A DNA stretch of 64,000 nt from an uncultured Cyclobacteriaceae bacterium (GTDB taxonomy: Bacteria > Bacteroidota > Bacteroidia > Cytophagales > Cyclobacteriaceae): the NCBI GenBank assembly GCA_947492745.1, contig CANLOE010000006.1, positions 58,294 through 122,293 of the forward strand, in the 5' to 3' direction. Made by a program: the position numbers and the translations under genes. The notes under the pieces are model-generated. The model made no database searches and was not told the origin of the DNA. It saw only the letters and a list, made by a program, of their open reading frames with translations. Of the stretch, positions 44,668 to 52,976 are shown one piece after another; position 1 is the first letter of the stretch; every line of letters starts with the position of its first letter.

Positions 44668-44762
44668 AAGTTCCGTAGCTTTGGCTATGCAACGGAAAAA
44701 AGTCTTCATCAGGGCACAAAAGCCAAAATTCTCGGAGCTAAACAAAAAGTCTAAACCACTTC
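44668..44762 (-). repeat. R5-family element, inverted and truncated
   Basis: Read on the minus strand it starts GAAGTGGTTTAGACTTTTTG and continues CCGAGAATTTTGGCTTTTGT, CCTGATGAAGACTTTTTTCC and GCATAGCCAAAGCTACGGAA, matching R5 at 52383. The second half is missing. Confidence 0.7.
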
Positions 44763-44853
44763 AGTAGGATGACACCAAAAAGGGTTTCGGACCACTCCTT
44801 AATCTATACGTAGGTAATTTGACTATCAGGCTAAAAAGTATAGAGTAAAGAAG

Positions 44854-44881
44854 AAGGTCTGTGGCGCAGTCCACAGACCTT
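44854..44881 (-). terminator. Hairpin downstream of the beta-barrel gene, possible terminator
   Basis: AAGGTCTGTGG and CCACAGACCTT form an 11-bp perfect stem with a 6-nt loop, 74 bp past the stop of the minus-strand gene at 44955. The tail on that strand (CTTCTTTACTC) is only moderately T-rich. Confidence 0.55.
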
Positions 44882-44954
44882 TGGGAAAACAGTCTCTAAG
44901 AGAAGAGTAAAGTTTTTTTGTTTACTATATCACAGAAGCAAGCAAGAGGGCAGG

Positions 44955-45503
44955 TTAAAAACCAACACCCACATGGATACCTGCAGTTACAGTTCCTCCA
45001 TTATCACTACCGCCCCTCACAGGCAGAACAAATTCAACAAAAGCGGGTACATTGCCTATTTTGAACCCTTTGTTCAACAGAGGGGTAAATCCATAGCGCC
45101 CCGAAGCACCTAATTCATAAGCCAATCGAGTGCCAAAAGTCAGACCCTCACCAACTTTGAACAAAAAACCGGGATGAACCAGTAACACAATATTATCTAA
45201 TTCTTGACTGACCATGCCTTCAGCATTGATAATCTGACTAGCACCAAAAGTAATCAATGGTACAAATTCAGCATCAAATGCGAAATTTTCATTTTTTCTA
45301 ACAGTTATGCCGATAGGAAAGCCCACTGTATACGGACTGAACTCATCATTGACATCTCCGTCTTTAAGAGTTACAATAGGTTGTACAATACCAAAATGAC
45401 CGCCGAGTTGATTCTGAGCATAGGTCTTACTACTTACTGTCAAAGCAAGCAATATCACTAGACTAAAAACTAATTTGTGAGTGAGTAGAGTGAAATGTTT
45501 CAT
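44955..45503 (-). CDS. Secreted beta-barrel-like protein of unknown function
   Basis: 182 residues with a signal peptide (hydrophobic LVFSLVILLALTVSS, cleavage after TYAQ). Strand-like segments such as GGHFGIVQPIVTL, YTVGFPIGITVRKNENFAFD, LLVHPGFLFKVGEGLTFGTR and VTAGIHVGVGF end in aromatic/glycine as in small outer-membrane barrels. I cannot name the family. It is a single gene between repeat islands. Confidence 0.75.
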   Translation of the reverse strand: MKHFTLLTHKLVFSLVILLALTVSSKTYAQNQLGGHFGIVQPIVTLKDGDVNDEFSPYTVGFPIGITVRKNENFAFDAEFVPLITFGASQIINAEGMVSQELDNIVLLVHPGFLFKVGEGLTFGTRLAYELGASGRYGFTPLLNKGFKIGNVPAFVEFVLPVRGGSDNGGTVTAGIHVGVGF

Positions 45504-46137
45504 TTTCTTTTGGTTAAGGTTAAATCAGATTTTGACCGGTTTGTATAAAAAATCACTTAGTGTGCTTATTATCAATATTTTAGGTCAAAATTGACAAATA
45601 ATGAGTCTAAATATGCAACCAAAAGTTCTAAAAAGCATGTTATGAACTTTCAATATGCGTCTCAAATTGAAATTAAAGCGCGATTTGTCTTGGTAATGAC
45701 ACGTTGAGCTTTTATATTTTTATATGATTTTGTGGTTTTTAAATATTAATATTGTAATTTTTACTTTTATAAGTATTTGATATATAGTATATAAGTGGAT
45801 TGTTGCATGTAAGTGAAAGTCGTATAGTTCGGTCCTCTACCCAAATCAAACCTGATATTGCCGAGATGTTATATGTTATACTCAAGTAAAAACAAATTGG
45901 AAAACACATCGAATGAAGTTCCTGAATAAAAAGGGCATGGCATGTAAGCAGAGATAGGTCATTGGTGGGTAGGCTACAGCTACCTCGATGGTTGGGTAGA
46001 ATGCCCCTTGCACCCCACACCTACCCACGGGCTTCTTCAGTACTAAGAGGACTTTTTGGTGATTGTAACCCATGTTCTATATCTGCACTGGTGGCGAACC
46101 CTATACTTCTCTAAAGAATAACAGTTCTTCTAATTGA
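45504..46137. other. Gene-free stretch
   Basis: No supported gene. A reverse ORF at 45739-46020 lacks recognisable protein features. TTATACTCAAGTAAAAACAA near 45881 resembles an inverted R6 end, but the other end was not found. Confidence 0.4.
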
Positions 46138-46358
46138 GAGGCTGTTTTGGTAGCTATTATTTTAGGAATGGTTATCGCTTATTTTAGAGAGGTACGAGCG
46201 TGAAAATAATGTCCTGAGGATTTAGTTAGTGAAGTGGCCGGCCTGCCATGTGGGAGATAGACAAAGATAGCATGTCGCGCTAGCTAGCGAAAATTTCAAC
46301 GAAATTAGGCACCAAAAGAAATACATAAGAAAGAAAAAGATACATTTTAAAACAGTCT
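46138..46358 (+). mobile_element. R1 element, full length (221 bp)
   Basis: The inverted ends are GAGGCTGTTTTGG and TTTTAAAACAGTCTT. It includes GAGAGGTACGAGCGTGAAAA, GTGGCCGGCCTGCC, then ATAGCATGTCGCGCTAGCTA and CATAAGAAAGAAAAAGATAC. It matches the copy at 50995 over its whole length once that copy's insertion is removed. No convincing target duplication and no ORF. A separate R1 right end is at 46447-46458. Confidence 0.8.
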
Positions 46359-46479
46359 TCTTAGCATAAGGTAAATTTTATTATGGCGAATTCCATGCGA
46401 CGATTAAACATCAATACCGACCAAATGAAAATGAAGAGATACAGTTCAAAACAGTCTCTTAGAGGTATGTTTTTTTTCC

Positions 46480-46568
46480 TTGTATGGCCAAAGCTATGGA
46501 ACTTAAAAAAGACAAAATAGGGGGCTAAATGTGGAATTTGCAGGCAAAAGAAAAAGTCTAAATCACTT
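46480..46568 (+). repeat. R5-family element, right half
   Basis: TTGTATGGCCAAAGCTATGG, then AACTTAAAAAAGACAAAATA, CTAAATGTGGAATTTGCAGG, and the end AAAAAGTCTAAATCACTT, matching R5 at 52383-52541. Confidence 0.7.
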
Positions 46569-46604
46569 TAATAACTTGAATCCGTATTTGATAGGCCGAG
46601 AAAT

Positions 46605-46637
46605 GGAAAAAGATGCCTTGAAAGGGCATCTTTTTCC
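46605..46637. terminator. Hairpin with A/T flanks, bidirectional terminator-like
   Basis: GGAAAAAGATGCC and GGCATCTTTTTCC form a 13-bp perfect stem with a 7-nt loop. It lies 187 bp beyond the end of the minus-strand OPT gene, with an R3 element between. R3 probably inserted between the gene and its terminator. Confidence 0.7.
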
Positions 46638-46659
46638 TGATTATGAAGAGATGATGTAA

Positions 46660-46818
46660 TACAAACTTAGCTTTCAAATATCGCCTATCTCCCTGTTCAT
46701 TTTGCTTCACTCAGCGTTGACAATCCTCGGGATAGCGCTGCTACCCCTGCGGTGCTTGTCTTGATTGAAAAAAAATGACCCACGGAATCTTATACGATAG
46801 TTGAATCCCAAATTTGTA
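46660..46818 (+). mobile_element. R3 miniature inverted-repeat element, 159 bp, TAA duplication
   Basis: Ends TACAAACTTAG and CCAAATTTGTA, flanked by TAA on both sides (46657-46659 and 46819-46821). It sits 5 bp from the stop codon of the OPT transporter gene. Interior differences from the other copies (CGGTGCTTGTCTTGATTG, AAAAAAATGACCCACGG) show it is the most diverged of the four. Confidence 0.9.
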
Positions 46819-46823
46819 TAAAT

Positions 46824-48776
46824 CTATTCTTTGGCAAAAGCCTTGACGGCAATCCTATACAGCAGAAAGCAAATCCCTACTGTGACCAATAAGCCTACTT
46901 CGCTACCCAGTCCTTCTTCCATCAGGGCCAAGGCATCTGTACTTCCATAATACCAAGCAGGAAAAGCCAAAAATATTCCAGTTAGTGCTTCTCCCGTTAT
47001 CAGTCCCGAAGCCAGTAAAAGCCCCGTTCTACTGCTTCGTTGTTTTGCCACCTCCAAACCACCGGCAGCTTTGCTTTGGTGCTTGTTCTGATATCGGACG
47101 ATAAGCCAAGCAATGATTCCTCCCAACATAATAGCACTGTCCAACTCAAATGGCAAGTATATACCTATGGCCAAGGCCAGTACGGGAATACGGAATGTAG
47201 CGTTTCTTGTCTCCAACATCTTGTCAATGATAATCACCACGACTGCCAATGCCATACCTATAGAGATAATTCCCCAAGGTAGCCCACCACCGAAGACACC
47301 CTCGGCAACACTCTGCATCAAAGAAGCCTGCGGGGCGGTAAGAGAGTCTGGGTTTTCGATTGTTTTTGGACCGAATCCGTTGGTTGCATTCAATAGCTCC
47401 AGCACAAAGGGCAGCACGAGAGCAGCGGCCACAACACCGACCATTTGCATGACCTGTTGTTTCTGAGGTGTCGCGCCGAGTACTTGGCCTGCTTTTAGGT
47501 CTTGCATATTATCACCCGCAATAGCAGCGGCACAGGCCACTACGGAGCCGATAAGGATAGCGGCGGCGGGGCCTTTCTCGGAGCCTGTACCCATCAGTGC
47601 CAGTAATATAAGTGAAGATGTCAATATGGTAGCGATGGTCACACCGGAGATAGGGTTATTGGAGCTTCCCACCAAGCCTGCCATATATCCTGCCACGGAG
47701 GCAAAAAGAAATCCGGCGATGACCATGATTATGGCCATAAGCCCCGTTATGGCCACGTTTTCGATTTCGCGAATGTACATGATGAAAATAGGTACTATCA
47801 GTACACCGATGCCGATTATGATCCATTTCATAGGGGTGTCCCTTTCCGTTCTGGGTAGGTTTTTTTCAGTATCGGTATTGCTCTTAAAAGATGTAAGGCC
47901 CTCATTCAAAGCGACGCCTATAGCACCTCTAAGATTGACCAAGGCCCATAAACCTCCGACCACCATGGCACCTACACCTAGATAGCGTACCTGCATATAA
48001 GCATTACTGCCCAGTGTAACAGCATCCAGACCTTCGGGATTGCCCATAATGGATAGGTATATAGGTATACCTATCCACCATGTGACGATGCCCCCCGCAA
48101 ATATGACCAGAGCTACTTTTACACCTACGATATAGCCAACGGCTATTAAGGCCGGAGAAAGGTTCATACTGAAGTACAGAAATGTCTTTTGGGATACCAT
48201 AGTAGCCTTTACGAAAGCCCCTTCCCATAATTTGAGACCGGCCTCGGCGAACTTGACCAGAATGCCCAAAGCCCCTCCCAAAGCCAAGAATTTGACAGCT
48301 TTGCCTCCTTGCTCACCCGTTTTCAGTACTTCGGAGGTAGCTACACCTTCAGGAAACTTCAATTTTTGTTTCACAATTAAGGCCTTTCGTAAGGGAACAG
48401 TGAAAAACACCCCCAAAATACCTCCACAAAGCCCGATAAGAGCCGTTTCCCAATAATTGAAATGGGTCCAATAGCCCATCAGCACTAATGCCGGTACCGT
48501 GAAAATAATACCTGCCGCTACGGACTCTCCCGCCGAAGCAGCCGTTTGTACGATATTGTTTTCAAGAATATTGTGTTTTTTGAATAGCTTGAGTACTGCC
48601 ATGGATATGACTGCGGCCGGAATGGAGGCAGACACCGTCATACCGGCAAATAGACCCAAATAGGCATTGGCTCCCGCTAAAATAGCTGATAATAGCGCGC
48701 CGAGCAGGACGGCCTTAACGGTGATTTCGGGTAGGACCTTATCCGGTCCGATATATGGTTTTTCTTCCTTCTCCAT
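46824..48776 (-). CDS. OPT-family oligopeptide transporter
   Basis: 650 residues with about 15 hydrophobic helices. OPT family features are the N-terminal PEITVKAVLLGALLSAILAG and then NAYLGLFAGMTVSASIPAAV, QTAASAGESVAAGIIFTVPA, PEGVATSEVLKTGEQGGKA, GSSNNPISGVTIATILTSSL, and AGDNMQDLKAGQVLGATPQK. Bacterial members move small peptides or metal chelates across the inner membrane; the substrate here is unknown. It is a single gene whose 3' end touches an R3 element. Confidence 0.94.
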   Translation of the reverse strand: MEKEEKPYIGPDKVLPEITVKAVLLGALLSAILAGANAYLGLFAGMTVSASIPAAVISMAVLKLFKKHNILENNIVQTAASAGESVAAGIIFTVPALVLMGYWTHFNYWETALIGLCGGILGVFFTVPLRKALIVKQKLKFPEGVATSEVLKTGEQGGKAVKFLALGGALGILVKFAEAGLKLWEGAFVKATMVSQKTFLYFSMNLSPALIAVGYIVGVKVALVIFAGGIVTWWIGIPIYLSIMGNPEGLDAVTLGSNAYMQVRYLGVGAMVVGGLWALVNLRGAIGVALNEGLTSFKSNTDTEKNLPRTERDTPMKWIIIGIGVLIVPIFIMYIREIENVAITGLMAIIMVIAGFLFASVAGYMAGLVGSSNNPISGVTIATILTSSLILLALMGTGSEKGPAAAILIGSVVACAAAIAGDNMQDLKAGQVLGATPQKQQVMQMVGVVAAALVLPFVLELLNATNGFGPKTIENPDSLTAPQASLMQSVAEGVFGGGLPWGIISIGMALAVVVIIIDKMLETRNATFRIPVLALAIGIYLPFELDSAIMLGGIIAWLIVRYQNKHQSKAAGGLEVAKQRSSRTGLLLASGLITGEALTGIFLAFPAWYYGSTDALALMEEGLGSEVGLLVTVGICFLLYRIAVKAFAKE

Positions 48777-49130
48777 AAATATTGTTTTCGAGGGTTAATA
48801 AATCAAATGCTGTTTGAGGATACAAAGCCTTGTGGGGCATGATCAAAGAAAGCCAATGCTGGTCATTGCGCAGGTCATTTTTGATACCATTAGAAAAACT
48901 AAAGGGTTGACTTCCTACCTTTTACTGCATTTCTTAAAATCCGGATACAGACAATCAGGTAAAACTACTGTCCTTAGCCCATTTTAGCAAATTTGCTTTG
49001 GTGCTTTCATCAAGTATGCGATATTCATGGATATAAATTATGAGTTTTGTAATTTAAGCTATTTTTAATACTCATTATATGTTAATTTCGCATCAAAGTA
49101 TTGTTGTTTCAAATAATTCATCAATCGACT
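48777..49130. other. Intergenic region between divergent OPT and pckA genes
   Basis: 354 bp without a gene. It is A+T-rich close to pckA, where TTATATGTTAATTTCGC may include a degenerate -7 element. There are no repeats of the R families. Confidence 0.4.
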
Positions 49131-50750
49131 ATGCAAGAATTCGGATTAAAGTCTCAAGTTAAAGACTTGGATGCCTATGGTATCACAAATGCCAACAAGA
49201 TCTACTGGAATTTATCTCCTGCTAGCTTGGTAGAAAAAGCACTGGAGCACAAGGAAGGTAATCTGGCCGATACGGGAGCTTTGATGTGTGATACGGGAAA
49301 GTTTACAGGGAGGTCTCCCAAAGACCGGTATATCGTCAAAGACGATAAGACAAAGGATACGGTTTGGTGGGGAGACATCAATCAACCTATTTCTCCGGAG
49401 AACTTCGATAGGATCTATACGAAGATGGTCGAAGGTCTAAAAGGCCGAGACCTTTATGTACGCGATGCCTATGCCGGTGCCGATAAGACCTATAGGCTGA
49501 ATCTCCGCGTTATCAATACCAAAGCTTGGCAGAACCTTTTCTGTTATAATATGTTTTTGAGGCCCGATAAGTATAAACTGGAACAGTTCGACCCGAATTT
49601 TACCATCATCTGTGATCCCGACTTCAAAGCCGACCCTAGTGTGGACGGTACGCGACAGGCCAACTTTGCACTGATCGATATGAGTAAAAAGATGATCTTG
49701 ATTGGAGGTACGGGCTATGCCGGAGAGATGAAGAAAGGGATTTTTTCAGTACTCAACTATTTGTTGCCCGTAGAAAGGCAGGTATTATCGATGCACTGTT
49801 CGGCCAATATAGGTCATAAAAAACATGATACGGCCATATTTTTTGGTCTATCGGGTACGGGAAAAACGACACTGTCCGCTGATCCGAATAGAGGTTTGAT
49901 AGGCGATGATGAACACGGTTGGACAGATAGTAATGTGTTCAATTTTGAGGGAGGGTGTTATGCAAAAGTCATCGACCTCACACAAGAAAAGGAACCTGAA
50001 ATCTACGATGCGATACGCTTCGGTGCTATTGTGGAGAATACTCGGTTTGTAGAGGGCAGTAGGGACATCGACTATAAAAATACCAGTATAACCGAAAACA
50101 CACGGACTGCCTATCCCATTTATCATATCCGTAATGCCGTCAACCCCTCGGTGGGAGGTACACCCAAAAATATCTTTTTCCTGACATGTGATGCTTATGG
50201 CGTACTTCCCCCCATTTCACGCTTGACCAAAGGTCAGGCCATGTACCATTTCATCTCCGGCTATACGGCAAAGGTAGCGGGGACAGAAGCGGGGATTACA
50301 GAACCTCAGACAGTATTCAGTGCCTGTTTTGGAGCACCTTTCCTTCCCTTGCATCCCACCAGGTATGCTGAAATGCTGGGTGAGAAAATGAAAAAAAACG
50401 ACGTAACAGTTTGGATGGTCAACACAGGCTGGACGGGCGGCCCCTATGGTATCGGTACTAGAATGAAACTGGAATATACTCGGGCCATGATTACCGCAGC
50501 CCTCGAAGGCACACTCCATAATGTGGGCTATCGAAAGCATTCCATTTATAAATTTGAGATTCCGGCTACTTGTCCAAGTGTACCCTCAGTAGTACTTAGC
50601 CCTAGAGAAACGTGGCAAAACGATGTAGGTTACTATGAAAAAGCCAATATCCTAGCGAGAGCCTTCATAGAGAACTTCAAAAAATTCGAAGAGTTTGCCA
50701 GTGCGGAAATCATGGAAGGAGCTCCGACCACTAGAGACGACTATAAATAA
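49131..50750 (+). CDS. pckA: Phosphoenolpyruvate carboxykinase (ATP)
   Basis: The frame opens at a TTG at 49101, but ATG 49131 (MQEFGLKSQVKDLDAYG) gives a normal 539-residue enzyme. Signatures include GKFTGRSPKDRYIVKD, HCSANIGHKKHDTAIFFGLS, the P-loop GLSGTGKTTLSADPNRGLIG, and GDDEHGWTDSNVFNFEGGCY, the PEPCK metal/substrate site. MVNTGWTGGPYGIGTRMKL is also typical. It converts oxaloacetate and ATP to PEP, the entry step to gluconeogenesis. This fits a peptide- or amino-acid-using lifestyle together with the OPT transporter opposite. It is a single gene. Confidence 0.97.
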   Translation: MQEFGLKSQVKDLDAYGITNANKIYWNLSPASLVEKALEHKEGNLADTGALMCDTGKFTGRSPKDRYIVKDDKTKDTVWWGDINQPISPENFDRIYTKMVEGLKGRDLYVRDAYAGADKTYRLNLRVINTKAWQNLFCYNMFLRPDKYKLEQFDPNFTIICDPDFKADPSVDGTRQANFALIDMSKKMILIGGTGYAGEMKKGIFSVLNYLLPVERQVLSMHCSANIGHKKHDTAIFFGLSGTGKTTLSADPNRGLIGDDEHGWTDSNVFNFEGGCYAKVIDLTQEKEPEIYDAIRFGAIVENTRFVEGSRDIDYKNTSITENTRTAYPIYHIRNAVNPSVGGTPKNIFFLTCDAYGVLPPISRLTKGQAMYHFISGYTAKVAGTEAGITEPQTVFSACFGAPFLPLHPTRYAEMLGEKMKKNDVTVWMVNTGWTGGPYGIGTRMKLEYTRAMITAALEGTLHNVGYRKHSIYKFEIPATCPSVPSVVLSPRETWQNDVGYYEKANILARAFIENFKKFEEFASAEIMEGAPTTRDDYK

Positions 50751-50760
50751 TCGTTCTTAG

Positions 50761-50890
50761 CGACTGTTATAAAGTGATGTTTGAAATGGGTTATCACTTG
50801 TTCTGAGTGCAGAATGAGACAGGACCGAGCGAGAAGAGAATGTTCCATGTGCAGAATGAAAGGACCATCCTCCTGCGCTATTAAGGGTAG
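50761..50890 (+). repeat. R1-family element, degenerate, 10 bp past the pckA stop
   Basis: GACTGTTATAAAGTGATG, GGGTTATCACTTGTTCTGAG, GACAGGACCGAGCGAGAAGA and GAATGTTCCATGTGC follow the R1 order, but with several small insertions. It has no right end and looks like an old copy. An R4-type end AACCCGGATCATGCATTG lies just after it at 50929. Confidence 0.55.
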
Positions 50891-51204
50891 TCGTGCTATC
50901 TGAGACGTTTTTAATGATTTATGTGTTCAACCCGGATCATGCATTGAAAAATCTACTGCGGATTTAAATAGCTGCAAACCGGTCGTTGCACTAAGAGACT
51001 GTTTTGAAATTATTTTAGAATTTGTTATCACTTATTTTGGATAGGACCGAGCGTTAAAATAATGCCCCGAGGGCATTATCAGTGAAGGGGCCGGTCTGTC
51101 GCGTGAGCCATTGAAAAAGATAGCATGTCGCGCTAGCTAGCGCGAAATTTCAACGAAATCAGGGACCAAAAGAAGTACATAAGAAAGAAAAAGATACATT
51201 TTAA

Positions 51205-51533
51205 CCCAAAATGATCAATAGGATTTGGTGATGAGCTTATAAAGTGCAATAAAATCAGCGGTTTAGGTGAGGAGGCTTTTGTATCACTAAGGTGACGAGC
51301 CTGCGCAGCGTAAAACCGCTGATTTTGAAGTGATTTATGCTCGCAATAGGAAGGTTATACAAACTTAGCTTTCAACTATCGCCTATCTTCCTGTTCATTT
51401 TGCTTCACTCTGCGTTGACAATCCTCGGGATAGCGCTGCTATTCCTGCGGTTCCCGCCTTGATTGAAACAAAATGACCCGCGGAATCTTATACGACATTG
51501 AAAACCTAAATTTGTATTATTGATCATTTTGGG
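51205..51533 (+). mobile_element. R2 element inserted into R1 and itself interrupted by R3
   Basis: The ends CCCAAAATGATCAATA and TATTGATCATTTTGGG are perfect inverted repeats, with TTTAA on each side (51200-51204 and 51534-51538). Deleting the element and one TTTAA restores the uninterrupted R1 sequence ACATTTTAAAACAG seen at 46342. Without the R3 insert it is 167 bp, matching the 166-bp copy at 20298. Confidence 0.9.
51358..51516 (+). mobile_element. R3 element inserted into R2, 159 bp, TTA duplication
   Basis: Ends TACAAACTTAG and CTAAATTTGTA, with TTA at 51355-51357 and 51517-51519. Removing it and one TTA restores GGAAGGTTATTGATCATTTT, which matches GGAAGGCTATTGATCATTTT in the intact R2 at 20441 except for one base. 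This is the innermost and youngest insertion of the nest. Confidence 0.93.
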
Positions 51534-51550
51534 TTTAAAACAGTCTCTAA

Positions 51551-51655
51551 GTTTTTTGAATTCACCATAGCAGTGCTATGTTAAATCCAATAAAACTCCC
51601 TGATTTATGGATATGTAAACCCTCGTTACGAAGTTCCAACGCATGATCCGGGTTG
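51551..51655 (-). repeat. R4-family element, inverted, left half
   Basis: On the minus strand it reads AACCCGGATCATGCGTTGGA, CTTCGTAACGAGGG, TTATTGGATTTAACATAGCA and CTGCTATGGTGAATTCAAAA, matching R4 at 44497. It directly abuts the right end of the R1 element, so the two repeats lie back to back. Confidence 0.65.
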
Positions 51656-51680
51656 AAATAAATATCGTTCTCTTGCGAAT

Positions 51681-51852
51681 TTATACCCAAACGCAATTGA
51701 TTTGGGACCAAGCGGATACACGAACATTCCGAGAATTATCGAGGCATGAACCCTAATGGCCATTCTACTAATGACTTATCCATCAAACTTGGTAATGGTC
51801 ATCCTTTTGTCTCTAGACAACATTTTTCCAAAATACCTTCTCTTGAGTATAA
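51681..51852 (+). repeat. R6-family element, reference copy (172 bp)
   Basis: The left end TTATACCCAAACGCAATTGA then TTTGGGAC includes an internal CCCAAA…TTTGGG hairpin. The right end is CCTTCTCTTGAGTATAA. The outer bases TTATACCCAA and the complement of the end (TTATACTCAA) form short inverted repeats. Related ends are at 18461 and 32696. Confidence 0.6.
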
Positions 51853-52382
51853 GTTTCCTATTGTAAATCAATAAGATACACTTCAAAATAGTCACTAAAA
51901 ATAAGGATATACTGAAATTGGTATTATCTTTCTCAGATGAGATTGAGAGAACCTGATGCCTTTGCCAGATAATATATCATAAGGAGAAGGCTATATAGTA
52001 ATAATAGAACCTTAAGGGCAAATAATTCTCTTTAGCTCATGGGATAATAGAACACCGATGACCATAGGACTGTCAATAGACCTCTATCCATAAATTCTCA
52101 AAACATAACACGGTTTTTTACTTAAATATCCGTAAATTCCTAAAATAAATACAGAAGACTGTTGATACCACTAGAACATAAGATGAACTCATAGATTTTA
52201 TAGGTAAATTAGTCTTGGCAAAAATGACGAGATGTAGAGGAACTGTTTCCTGAACATTTCCGATGAAAGGAGAGACCCACAATGAAGGTCATTGGGTGTA
52301 GTGCCAAAACGAGTATTTCCGGTATTTGATACAAACAAAATGGTAGTAAGGCAAAGCTTACTTTGAAGTTAATGTGATATTA
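51853..52382. other. Gene-free stretch between repeats
   Basis: 530 bp with no supported ORF and no clear repeat-family member. Part of the 2.2-kb gene-free island between pckA and the 53-kb cluster. Confidence 0.4.
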
Positions 52383-52541
52383 AAGTGATTTGGACTTTTT
52401 GTTTGGTACCGAGAATTTTGGCTTTTGTACCCTGATGAAGGCTTTTTTCTGTTGTATAACCAAAGCTATGGAACGTAAAAAAGACAAAATAAGGGTGCTC
52501 AATGTGAAATTTACAGGTATAAGGAAAAAACTAAATCACTT
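52383..52541 (+). mobile_element. R5 element, full length (about 159 bp)
   Basis: The left end AAGTGATTTGGACTTTTTG and right end AAAACTAAATCACTT are inverted repeats. The middle contains GGTACCGAGAATTTTGGCTT, CCTGATGAAGGCTTTTTTC and CCAAAGCTATGGAACG. A 77-codon ORF spanning it is a by-product of the repeat. It lies about 435 bp upstream of the 53-kb cluster. Confidence 0.75.
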
Positions 52542-52976
52542 CATTAAATGGAATTTTCCGGTACCAGTACTGAGTTTGATTCATGAAAAACGAATTTTTA
52601 AATCAATATCCATTTTTCACTGAAAATTAATGGCATCATGAAAATATGATTCTCCGAGACTTACTGGTTCGGCCAAATTATCATTCTGCAACTGAACTGA
52701 GGTAAATAAGATTTGTAATGTATCAAAAAAAGTTTTTAGCTCACTTAGTGATAGTTTTTTTAATTTTTTAAGCTAAAAGCTAGCTATCATTTCAGGAGCG
52801 ATACTGTAAGAAGCTAAAAAACGTACTGAATTTGTGGGCAGTTATCTTTAAATCAGAGTTTGGAATTGTAGTTAGTGTATGACTTTAGACTTTGAAGGGA
52901 TAAATAACTACAATTTGTTTTTGCCATATTGGTTTTTCATATTATCATTGGATTTTTTGAAATTTGAATACAGTAG
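52542..52976. other. Leader region of the 53-kb gene cluster
   Basis: 435 bp without a gene. A+T-rich, with an internal TTTTTAGCTCACTTAGTGAT and TTTTTAAGCTAAAAGCTAGC region of weak dyad symmetry around 52735-52790. The promoter of the downstream cluster is expected here. Confidence 0.35.

Larger units (their letters stand above)
50995..51547 (+). mobile_element. R1 element interrupted by a nested R2 (native length about 219 bp)
   Basis: The left end GAGACTGTTTTGAAATT is at 50995. The body runs to AAGATACATTTTAA at 51204. The right end TTTAAAACAGTCTC resumes after the insertion and finishes at 51547. TAA flanks both ends (50992-50994 and 51548-51550). Removing 334 bp leaves a 219-bp element that matches the 221-bp copy at 46138. 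Confidence 0.88.

Noticed and set aside
44512..44754. 80-codon forward ORF
   Set aside because: Spans the junction of R4 and inverted R5 repeats; a by-product of repeat sequence.
45739..46020. 93-codon minus-strand ORF
   Set aside because: No recognisable protein features and no gene context.
18848..51519. Regular repeats considered as a CRISPR array or BIME/REP elements
   Set aside because: Copies are 150-220 bp, scattered over tens of kilobases, with no uniform spacers and no cas genes. Flanking duplications point to miniature mobile elements instead.
52390..52623. 77-codon forward ORF
   Set aside because: Begins inside the R5 element; the same frame is broken in other R5 copies.
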